From the NCBI GenBank assembly GCA_004352715.1, contig SCFE01000004.1, forward strand, positions 1,821,035 to 1,884,446: a stretch of 63,412 nucleotides of DNA, written 5' to 3'. Source of the stretch: Hofstenia miamia (taxonomy: Eukaryota; Xenacoelomorpha; Acoela). The position numbers and the translations under genes are program-made. Shown in pieces: positions 35,912 to 48,617 of this stretch; the stretch's first letter is position 1; every line of letters begins with the position of its first letter. The notes beneath the pieces are model-generated. The model saw only the letters and a program-made list of their open reading frames with translations, did not search any database and was not told the origin of the DNA.

Positions 35912-38900
35912 CTTGGACATGAAATAATATTTCTATTATATTATATTAAACAAAAAGAAATTGGTTTAAAAAACACTTAAAATTAGCACTTAATAAATTG
36001 GACTTTAAGCTTATATATCCACTGACGAAATAACATTGAATAAGTCCTATTGAATATAGGATAATACTGAAGGCAAAATTTAAAAAAACAGGCTTAAGCA
36101 AACAGCATAAATATGATTTCAATTATGAATAACAGCTAATTTAAATGTTAAAGTGCTCTTACATAGCAATTTCTTCATTGCATGTAGTATGTTAAATTAC
36201 TCTTTAGAATTGCTTCAAAATCACTAAAGTTTAAATGATCTTGTTACAAGCAAAACTATTTACTAAAAAGTTCAAAATTCTTCTATGACTTTGAAATTTT
36301 TTAAGTTGATGTAAAATTATAGAAAATAATAATATATCCCCTCAAAATAGAAAATTATTTGTGTCAATGCATCTTTTGTAATGTAATGTAATGATAATAA
36401 CATGATCGCATTTAGTGGTGTTAGGATTTACACAAAAAAGCTTAAAAATTTTTTTTTGCTAAAAGCGCGATTACATAATTCTTAAAATAAATTTGAATGT
36501 AGAAAACCCTTTGTTCTTAAATATTCAAATCATACGCGTAATCATTAAATCTTTATTTCATTTCCTCTATTTCGAAATAGTTAATTACATTGAATTGAAT
36601 TAGAATTGAATTCAGTTTTGTGAATTATTTACAGTGTTTTAAGATGTTCGGGAAGACTATATGATTGGTTTATTACGTTATAAACAACATGTAACTCCTG
36701 CGTAATTTGCCTACAATTTGCAGAAATCATTCAAATCGAATTAATATTAATAAATTCTTCCAAGCGTATAAACCATGTTAAACGCAATTCTAGAAAACTG
36801 CAGGTTTTAAGTATTTGAAAGCCCTAAAATATGCCTCTTAAATTTATGTTACAATAAATTGATTTAGTTCTTATATTTTATTAAAATTTTTAGTTTTTCT
36901 TTGGTTTCAATTTTATAAATATTTTTTTTAAATTTTTTAGATTATGTGCGTTCATCCACTGTTGACGCACTTTGAAACCATTGCCGAAATTTTGGACGGA
37001 ATATTCATATATTTATCAAATTTTTAAGGAACTACTTGAAAATCATTCTAAATCTCCTTTTTTTTTTCAAACAAGAGCTTCCAAAGCTTGCAAAAATATT
37101 TACTTGTGTTTTTCCAACAAATACTAAATTTCATTAAAACGTAAATCGTGTTATTAACTAACAATATCTATTATAATTCTCAAATCCTAATTTTTTAAGA
37201 GTAACCAAGGCAATTACTTTGAATAACCTATAAAGGTTTACATGATGGGATCAAAAAATGCAGCAGATAACTCCGTTTATGAAGCTTGAAAATGAATTTG
37301 CTCAATTGATTTCTTCCCCTTTTTTGTTTTTGCTGTAGAAACTTTGTCTAAACTGGATTCCAATTAACAATATTTGACAAAATATTTAAAAACAAGAAAA
37401 TGCATTAGCAGGTCCCCAGTACATGCATAGCTTACGAGGACCGCTACCTAAATTTGATTTCCTGTAAATTTCAAATTTTATTGAAAACATTTCAATTTCA
37501 CGAACAAAGTAAAAAATAAGTAAATTTGTCATTAAAATTTAAATTTGTAAGGAACGAATGTCAGGCAGGACAGCGTTTGTATTTGAAACACAGTACTGTG
37601 ACATCACAATTGCTTAGCATATACGTGGTATTTTTATAAAACAATTACATGAATGTAAATCATAGGAGCCATATAATATTTTTTATAGAATATTGCTAAT
37701 TAGTGAATTAAATTACAATACACATTTAAAAAAGGAAGCATTATACTGCCTGTAGCAAAAATCTAAATTCTTAATTTATTAAAAGATAGAATCTTACAAT
37801 AAATTATATACACTCTTGAAGATAAACTCTATGTAAAGCTTTTAATATAAAACTCTCTAGCTTAAATCAACTGTAGAAATTGATAATGTGATGAATTATT
37901 CATAATTGTAAAACTTTATTTGCTCAGCTGAATTGCAAATTTATTAACTTGCTAGAGTGTGGTTCACAATCAGTGTGCTGAGAAACTGCATTCGGTTGCA
38001 TCTTAAGTCACATGCTTATATGCGAAAAACTACATTTGTACACAACTAAATTTATATAATCTGCGTATAGAGAAAAATGTTTTTCAGTGGTGTACGCAAT
38101 GGGGGACATGGTGGAATGTCCCCCCCGTCAGGTTTAAAAAATGGATTTTGATTGGTTAATCAAAAAAATTTTCGGCAAAATATTTAAAAAAAGTTAAAAA
38201 CTAAGTTCCTGAATTGCATTTTTACGATCTAATCTTTCAATATTTTCAAAATTTTTGTGCTGCTTTGATCAACTTTTGTAACTCATTTGATCACGACTGA
38301 GATGTCCCCCAGTCTTTTTCATTAGCAGCAAAAATTTGGTGGATGTGTTTATCACACCTAACTCCGATAACTGCTAGGTGGAATGCTATCCCATACTGGT
38401 AATTCAGTACTCAAACATCTCATCTTGTAGGGATAGCATTCTTAAATGTTTCTTCACTACATCGATTCAATAAATAAGGCAAAAAGAGCCAATTTGAAAT
38501 AATTTTTGTAACTTCAACTAATAATGAAGTTAGCTTTAAGAATAAAAATTAATTATAGTGCGGATAATTCTCATGAGCCACATTTTCTCTATTGGTGTCA
38601 AGGAAAGATATAATTTTAGAGTGAGAAGGCGAGACTTCAAAAGAAGCTCGCAAGTAACATAACACCTAAGAGCATCAAATTTAAATAAAACATGCTGTAC
38701 TTTGTAATTTTATATTTTAGTTTTAATCTTACAGCCGTCTCTAGTTAATTGGAACATTTCTGAATATTTCACCAGTGCATTTTATCACAATGTTAATCTT
38801 TAAATGCCTCTTTTTCCTTTCTTGTTTCACTTGACTGGGTTGCAAACCTTGTCCAAATGCCAACATTTCCTCAGTCTAGTCTTAATGTTTGTGTTTACCA

Positions 38901-41900
38901 GTTTAACAGTTAGTTAGGCTGCGTAGGGCTTTGGCCGAGGCATTGGGAAAAATATTCCAATGTTTAAAAAAACTATTACGCAAATGTGTGCACAAATCAA
39001 CTCATAGCAGTGAATTTTTTAAATCTATAATGAATGTGTTAAAAAATAAGTTGCACTTCGAAAAAGTTTACATTGATATCATATATCTAAAAACTAAATT
39101 AGAATTGTCTTAAAGATTGCTTTTTATAGTGTTGACCACACTAATATAGGCAAGTAATAATCACAAAGTTAGATAAATTCCATTATTACAATGGGAATAA
39201 GTTAATATTTTAATATTTGTCGCCACCGCCGCCACTGATTAACTGAAATAATTAGACCACCGCTGCCACCGCAAAAGCAATTTATGATTGACTCCATTAT
39301 TTCCACTTAAAATTAGTATTAATGCTTCATGATTCAGCATAGAAGTGCAATGGTCTAATAATCTTAGTAAGGGTGTACCCAGAATTTTCAGGCGGGGGAA
39401 TCTTAGTCACTATTAACTAAGTATTCCAATGCTGTGCGAGGCCCTTTCAAAATTTTTGAAAATAGACCCCTAAAGATGCATTTAGTTTTCAAATTTATAT
39501 CAATATTTTGCCGGAAATAGTTTGATTTAGCCAATCCATAGCAATTTTGACAACATTATAGGGGCATTCCACCGTGTCCCTCCCCTTGCATACGCCACTT
39601 AATCTTAATACTTATCAACTTAATTTATAATGCATGCAAATCCTAGGAAAATATATCTTACCAATGATTGCGGTTAGAACCCCAATAAGAAGAATTGAAA
39701 CCGTAAAGCACAGCCAACCTCCAAGGTAACTTGTTGGCGGTATGAATGCAAATAAGACTTTCCAGAAAAATGTGAGAACATGCATAATGTAGTTTAAGGC
39801 ATTCGGTGGTTCCTAAAATTAAAAATTGCCATTCATGCATTTCAAAAACATGACATATATAAAAAACTAAGAAATATCTCTTAATGTTACATTTTTCCAA
39901 TTGCAAAGTAGTTTATATACTTTAACTTAATATTACTACTTACGTTTATAAAACTACCATTTTGTATATTTAAATATAAAGAGTGTTAATGATTATTTTT
40001 TAAATCTAATAAAATGGTAACCCAGACATGGGCATGAGCCAAAAATGTAGTCCTAAACCTGGCATGGTCCATTTAAATAATTCTATTTTTGCCTATAGTA
40101 AGGCCATTTTCGGTTTGCTAGAAATGTAAAGTTATAATATAATATACTCACTGAAGTCGTAAAACATAAGTGTTTTACAAGAGCAATGTAAAATTTCAAG
40201 ATGTCAATAATATTTTTCATTGTTTATATATATTATATACCACAGCTGTGAATAGTGTTTTTTGTATTTTAGGCTCATTGTTTCAGCCGTTTTCTTCAAA
40301 TACAGTGAGTCCAAGGCAGGCCCTGTCCATATCCATCTCTGTAGTAGCCTTTTTTAGATTTACATTATAATCAATAATTAATTACATTGCGTGTGTACCT
40401 ACAGAACAAATAGTAATAATAGGTATAATTAATAAATATATGGAAATTATATATTTCATTTCATTTGGAAATTACCAATATTACTTTGGCATTATGTATG
40501 ACACGTGCATTGAATACGTCAGACTGTAAAATCCTTAAACTTAAAACAGGCTAAAATCTTGGAAATAACAGTTATCTACAGAAGTTCTTAACTATTCTAA
40601 GATTATACACATACTAAATTTAATGAGTTTGAACAGTTCCTAATGTCCATTGAAATATGTTGGTCCTTCACAGAGAAACATGCTTTCTTAACAAAATTTC
40701 TAAAAGATTATAAGAGTCAACAGCTTGTTTTTATTATAACTTTTTATGGTTACTGAAACCTCAGATGATATCTAGTTGATGAATTTAAGCAATCTTACAA
40801 ATATTGTTCAGACCTGATATGCATCGATCTGGTTGCAAATGCTATGCAGATAAAATTATTAATATTTTACCGCTTCTCATTTGTGTGAAGAGAATCAGCT
40901 GCTGTTATTCTTGGTCAGAATTTCGCTTAAACATATCTCTTTTATACATGCAGCATAACCATTTAAAAATATTACAAAAGCCACCGGTCATATACATAGA
41001 CAATGGAATGGGATGAATTTGAGTGCAGATTGGTGCGGGCCAACGTTTTTCCATAGATTACTCTATTTTTATTGCTTGCATCTATTTTTTTAACCGATTG
41101 CGTAGAGGAATGAACTAGGGATGAAATCCGGGTAGTGAATTGAATATACCGGATAGCGGATAATTCTGGATAATTTGACTGCCGGATACCGGATAATATA
41201 TTAGTTAATTCTTACTGAAGAACAACCTCATTTCTCAATTAATATCGACCTCTTGCGGATGAAAATAAATAAATATTTTGATCATATTAAATGGACTACG
41301 GCCTGATATGTTAGAAGAACTTGTTTTGTTGCATAACAACTTCCATATCATGGAAAAAATATAGCTTTTTTCTCGAAAATTACATTTTTAAATCAGGTTT
41401 TATCTCAGAATATGTCATCCGGTAAACCAGTTAAATTTTACTGGATTCTGAATATCCGGATCTGGTTGTGTAATTGCCGATTTTACCGGATACCAAATTC
41501 CGGCAAATCCCTAGAATGAAACTTTAAAAAAATTTATCATTTTCTTAAGAAAATAATAATTTCTTACATTGTTAACATTATAGGTTCTCTTAGTTTAGCA
41601 ATTTCGCAACTTTATATACAGAATATCCCTCGTAATTAATCTTAAATTGCTTCTTCTTAGAAGGTTTAATATTGTCGAAAATTATTTTAGGCTCATAAGT
41701 AGGGCCCGCAAAAGTCAATAAAGCCCACATGTTTTTTTGTTAAGAACATTGTAGACCTTGTTGGAACATGAAAAACGCGAATTTTGCAACTATGTAACAA
41801 TGTAACAAGGTTGCAAGGTCAAAAAGTATTAAGTATTTGGTTTGTCTGAAACTTCATTCTTAGGTCAAAATATAGTTAAATTTATAAATTTAATTAATAA

Positions 41901-44900
41901 ATTTCTATATTTTTTGGGAAAATGCTCAACATAATTTGAATTCAAATCAAAGTAAAACAACGATTAGGTAAACTGAAACAAATGATTTGGATAGTTAGCA
42001 GAAACAGCAATAACAGTTAATCTTTAATATTGCGATTTGAATTTTGAAGACTGCACTCTTTAGCACATTCCCTGCAAAATACACTCAGTTTGAAGTTGCC
42101 CAAATATTTTTAATAGTGTAAAATCAGGGTAAATGTCTAAATATTTTGGTCAATTTCTTCGCCAAAATTTATGTCTTTAGGTCAAAAAAATAATCACCCT
42201 AGTCATGAGATTATAACACGGCGTACCATTGACATATTTAATACTATATTTCCCAAACAAATATTCCATTCATTTTTGGGTATCTCTATGCACTTACACA
42301 TACATCATCATAATCTAATCATATCATGTCACTCACAACATATTAAATGAAAATGCAATATACAAAAAATACAGTTTCCAATAAAAAGGTAGAAAAAAAT
42401 TTTTAAAAAGCAAAAACCGTAAGCAGTATAACGTATTTCGATGAATTGTTTGACTATGAAGTGCCCGTATCTTCCAATTTTTACATTCACTGCACTCAAA
42501 AATTGTATACAGCTTTTACGTTAATTCAAACGGCTCCATTGAGGCTGTCTTGCTATATTGCGCTCTGCAATTCCATAACGAAATATAGCTATCAAAGCAA
42601 AGATTTGAACAATTTTATTGCAAAAATTAAAATGATAAGTTTGCTTTTATTGGGATGAGCATCGATAATTACCCATTGTTTCCCTCCTTTCCACGTGCAC
42701 CTGTGTTTACAAAAGTTCGTTTGAAGATTCGCAGTAATGAAACATCATAATGATGAAATTTCATTAAAATTAAATTGATAAATTTAAAATGTACGCAAAA
42801 AATAGATTACAGTCACATTTAACTAAGTCTCTTTTAACAGTGAAAATAGCAAACTTTCTCTATTTTTGAGATTGCACTGTTATATATAAGGTTTAGCAGT
42901 TTTTTTACATAAATCATTGTTATCAAAGACACAGTTACGTGTTCCATCTAAGAAAGAATAATAATATGCAGAGGGAGGGGGGTCTGCCTCGAGAAGGGTT
43001 GATACTACTAAATAGTATAATGGGTTTGTGTCCTGGGAAATACATCAGTGAAGTTGATTTTACATGATGTAAGGTAAGTTCAAATTGTTCCTTAAGGGAC
43101 TGTACCCAACCCTAGTCCTATGTTTTGGCTAAATTTTTTGAATTATCCGTTTTATACACATGACCCACTCAGGATTTCTAGTGCATCTTGGAAATTCATT
43201 GAATTATCAACCAATTGCTTAACAGTAACTTTTTTACGCACTTCTAAGTTTTCAAACGTAAACATTTCAATTTTCCTATTTATAAAAGGTATGCTTACTT
43301 TAAATTGCGAATATATTATTGTGTACTCAGTTGATAAAGACTTACTTCATTTCCGTCATCATCCACATCTCCACTGGTTACTCTAACTGCATCGTAGAAT
43401 TGTTCTTGCCATGTATCTGTACCAGCAAGATCACCTGGTTCTACATCGAGCACCTTTTTTAAGCGTTCATTTTCGTGAATGACGACCTCGCATTTTGTTG
43501 CGTCTTCTTTTAGACGTGGCTTTCCTTGTGCTGCAATTAATTCTGCTTTCGTCATATTTCGAGGTGACTTGGGATCTTCTAAAATATAGCGTTCTCAGAA
43601 TTTTCAACTCTTCATTATCAAAAAGCTAAAATTGAATCCAAAGTAATCGTCTTATGACGCTCACATTCAAATTACTCGAACACTGAATTCATATTTATAC
43701 CCAAAAAATTTTTTAAGCAGAACTATGTTTTGAAATGTCTTCAGGCTTGGGGCATGGTGCTATTTGTTTAATTTTCACCAGTACTTGACATGATTCTAAC
43801 AGTAACTAGTGGCCCACTGGTAAATGTAATAACGAAAAATTGCATAGCTATAATAATAATGATGATGGTGATAATATTGATAACAATTGCGAATTAAAAT
43901 ATAAACACAATAGCCTCTCAACATTCGTCATTTGTCGATATAGAAATATACGGCCAAATACATTAGGATATATGATTGGCAATTGGATAAATCTGAAATA
44001 TTAGTCATCCTCGACTATTAGAATAGTGAATATGTAGTGCCACCTAGTACACTATTTGTTTTTAAATCACTTATTCGATAACTGTTTAATTCTTTTAAGA
44101 CTTTATAAGTAGCACCGTAAAATATCAATCCTTCCTACTATTTTGGAGAGAATCAGAATTAACCACATGTTTTAACACTACAATCATAACAGCTAGAATT
44201 TCTAAGATTATGAAAAATGAAATTGCCTGTTTTTGAAAGTTGCAAGTAAATTGTAAATGTGGTTACAGAAACATAAATTATATTCAAAGTGTACTTCCAC
44301 AACGCGTTTGCTTTCAATTCTTTAAAACCTAGAAACAATACAAGTAATAGTATCTTTACAGCGACATTTACTAAAATATTGAAGTAATTAAAGGAATTCT
44401 CCTGATTTGATTTCATTATTTGATAAGTTTTCAGCATTGGCAGATATAACTTAATTCCAGAAGTTACTAAATGAGTAGGATGAAGGAGATCTTCGAATTA
44501 AACAGGTACAACAATCTTAGTAACGTCCACAAAGGCTAATAATTTAGGAGAATCATGAATTGAGCTTTGTGAACTAGACTTGACATTCCAAAATAGAGGT
44601 CCAGTGACAATACAATTAGGCTTTTCAAAAAAGCTTGTGACAGAAATTTTTCTAAGCGGTGACTTAAAATATTTGTTATTGCAATATCTCATAACTGGCT
44701 CCAATCAAGATGCACCTAAAATTTAAGTACTATGTTTTGATATTTATATTTATTTTGAAAAAAGCCACATGAGAGACATACATCGTCATAAATGCAAAGT
44801 TGCTCTCATGAGGTCTCCTTGTTGTGCTGTTTGCAGCCTAAATGTGCAGTGTTTTTTGTGATACCCACTGCTATTTGCGATCTTACCTGCTTTTGCAGTG

Positions 44901-45407
44901 TGCCATGCATTGGAAATACCGTTTTTATTCAATCTTTTGTTTGCCCAATGTCACTTCCACTTAACATTTCTGGCATCATCCAACCTTGTCCTTCCATTTG
45001 TTTTTTCCTTAACCAAAACAGTTTGTAGACGCAAATATGGATATTCAACCTCAAATTATTGTTATAGAGAATGAATCCTTCTTGCGGTGAAAATTTGTTT
45101 TGTATAAATATCTGTACAATTTAAATGCATCTTGCAAGGCCCATTTGTGCCTTTCTGAAATACTAAAAATATTATTTTCATATAAATAGAGCCCCCCCCC
45201 TATATACCTTAGTAACATATTCATTTTAATTGGAAATGATGAGGATGTAAATAGTTATGTGTCNNNNNNNNNNNNNNNNNNNNNNNNNNNNNNNNNNNNN
45301 NNNNNNNNNNNNNNNNNNNNNNNNNNNNNNNNNNNNNNNNNNNNNNNNNNNNNNNNNNNNNNNNNNNNNNNNNNNNNNNNNNNNNNNNNNNNNNNNNNNN
45401 NNNNNNN

Positions 45408-45443
<36 letters not shown>

Positions 45444-48137
45444 GTAGAGCGATAGACACTACCTGAATCAAATTTTAAAATAAATCAGATCCGAATAAAT
45501 AACATGAAATTAGATTCTAATTATGAGACTAAAGATACATAAGAAATATTCCGAATTTTCTTGACCTTACCTGATGAGCGATTCTGTGCAAGCCTCCGAC
45601 ATGCATGACAATTTACAGTTTGTGCTTGAGAAATTTATTAAATGTTTTTCATTCCGGCATATTCGTGTGCAATCAGGGTTGGCAAGAAATTGTGTTTTTT
45701 TCAAAAAAATGTTTTAAACTTTTAAAACAATGATTTTTGCTATTAGACAGAACTAGGTCAAGGTACGAACATTTAGTTAAAACATGTATAGTGGCAAATA
45801 TTGAATAATGAGAAACTTATCAACATTCATTTTTTGTTTCATACACGTAAAAAACGCAAATTTTTCTAATTTTTTTGGTAGAAATCGATTATAAAAGTAC
45901 GAAAGGAAGAAACCCAAAAATTATTTTCCAAACTTTCCTATATAAATTTGAAAAAAAAACATTTAAAAAACACAGCAAAAAACAATTGTTTTAAACAGTA
46001 TTTAAAACATATCTTAAACAGATCCTGCTTAAAACATGCCAAACCTGTGTGCAATGCTTTAATTTTTATCTACATGCAATATAAGTCGTAATATTGAAGC
46101 TCACCTAAGAATTTGGTAACATTTTTTGTTATGAATAGATCGAATTTTTGTAGCAATAGTGCTCATGTATGAGAAATAAATTGAAAATAAAGATTTATGG
46201 CAAATTTTTATGCACGACCTTTTATAATAAGGGAATACATGGTTTACGAAAAAGTTGTAACCGATAATTCCCTGATTAGAATTTAGTATTCGAAGAGCAT
46301 ACCTTCATCAAGACTTTCTGGATCTAATAATATGACATAGAATTCATCAGATCTTTCCAAAACTTCGTCCCGATTGACAATTTGAATTTCAATAATTCCT
46401 TCAGTTATGTTGTTTTCGAATTCTAAATACATCTCCTTTGGTGAACAATAGTCAATTCCACCCCCTTTGGCTTTGCCGTCTTGAAGAATAAATGGTACTC
46501 TGACCAAGCCCCGTGCACCACAAGTTCTATTAACTTTCACTCGTACAAATTTATCGTACTCTGAAACATTAATAACTTCTTGTTCTAAACCAAACACTCC
46601 ACGGTGATCATCATCCAAGATTGTGACAGTAGCTACAGGGGGTTCCAGTAGTCTACAATCTCTAAAAAGAACAAGAAAATACGTGTGAATGTACAGTACT
46701 GGCAAAAAGTTTTTGAACACCTAACTGAACAAATTCTTTTTACAGTGATGAACACTATAGCTTTGATTGTTAGTAAATGTTAGTCGTTAGGAAATATTGG
46801 TCGTCAAATCTTGTGCAAATCCCATTACAATGTTCAAATTTGCATCTCAATTAGCAATGTAATGGGATTTGTACAAAATTGGACGACCAATATTTCAGAA
46901 ACTTCTGAATAAATTCTTACAAAAAATTGTGAATATGCTAAGTTTTTCCTGCTGCATACGAATTTTGTGTTATATTTTACATACTATGCATATTTACTAA
47001 CATACAGTAAAAAGGATTTGTTCAGTTAGGTGTTCAAAAACTTTTGGCCAGTACTGTGTATCACAAGTTTTCAATTAAAGTATCCAAACACATATGTCGG
47101 GTTATCCAAATGAAATTTTTCGTCCCTAGTATACAACATTCGTAATTGTTTTTTGGTATTTAAAATGTATTTTCCAAAATGGTCTGAATAAGATTATACA
47201 CTGGTTAGGTTCCCGACTTCAATATTTCATATTACCAACTTTAATTTACGTTGCGAAGGATCGATTGTTAAGTCTTAAATTGTTAATTCCAAGTTTGGAA
47301 TGCAAGCAGATGATTTCAATCATTACTTATATGAATAGAAGATTTCGAAAGGATGTCCTTTGCTTTTCAATTTCTAGTTTGCTCTCAATCTTGAATTCTC
47401 TATATAATCTGCACAATAAAACATTCAATTTAAAATTCTTTATAAATAAAAAATTGATTTTCGTTAAAATAGACGTAAAATAAATGATGTAATCAGATTT
47501 GAATTGGGCTTTTTGTTCTAATGCAATAATTGTATTTAGTTGATACAATGAAAGTTTTACTAATTGCAACTTATATAGACACTATTGATTACTGTTGACT
47601 ATAGACTATTGACATTCATCAAAGAGAAGTAAACTTTTATGTTAATGTAGCTACCCATTTCAAATTCTGCAAATAACGAACAGAGGAAGTAATAACAGGG
47701 GGATTCTTTAATCTTGAATGCACTTACCTAAATTATAACGCTTTCTGTTACTTCTTAGCAGCTCTTTATCAACAAAGTAAAGGCATTTTTCTGCTAAATT
47801 TTCAACAAATGTACTTATATTTGCGAAGTGATAACTACGTTAAATTTTTATGGATTTAGTTAGTATATTATAGTTCTCAATTAAAATGATTTCACCTATA
47901 ATAAATTGTATTAAGAATTGTTGCATAGCATTTTTTATGCACTTTCAAAAAGACCATCAAATAAATCAATGGTGTAATTTCCGGATTTACTTGTGTTGAA
48001 TACATAATCAAGTAAAGTAATTGTAAAAAATGCATATCAACCTAAAGCAGACACGGATAATATCAATATTATTATTGCTTAAGCACTGAATATCATTTAA
48101 AAATAGACAGAATTGGAATTCCTAACATACATGACAG

Positions 48138-48169
<32 letters not shown>

Positions 48170-48578
48170 TGAGATTATTGAGAAATGTCATACATCGAAG
48201 AAACCCATGTTGAAGCAAGAATAAAAGACATTACAAAGGAAGAACATTTTTGTTCATCCAAATTATTAAGCAAACTATGATTCTACTAAGTGTATTTTAG
48301 AAGAGGCATGAATTAATATTCATCAATAATGTTATTGTGAATATATTTTCCTCATGTTATAGGACACTTACATAAAGTCAGGTGTTGATTCATTTGAGTC
48401 TGGATCCATTTTATTGCGAATGTTAAAAAGCTCGACTGTGAAGTGTTCATCTTCTTCAAAAATATCATCATCCACAATGTTAATTGTAATCTTTTGCATA
48501 TTTGACCCTGGTGGAAAAGTTAAAGTTCCCTAAAATCACCTAAGTTGAAATTAAAATCTCTGAAAGAAGCTTCTTATA

Positions 48579-48617
<39 letters not shown>

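Noticed and set aside
44498-44704. Possible alternative NCX exon (TTTTAG acceptor, open frame ending [11 protein letters not shown])
   Set aside because: The peptide does not resemble CBD2 and no good donor in the needed phase was seen.
44885-44935. Consensus donor AAAGCAG|GTAAGA in NCX intron 4 as the end of a cassette exon
   Set aside because: No upstream acceptor gives an open, phase-compatible exon.
45226-45471. Frames rich in Ile-Tyr at this and other (TA)n sites (33.1-33.5, 35.2-35.5, 57.4-57.6 and 58.9-59.2 kb)
   Set aside because: They are translations of microsatellites and gaps.
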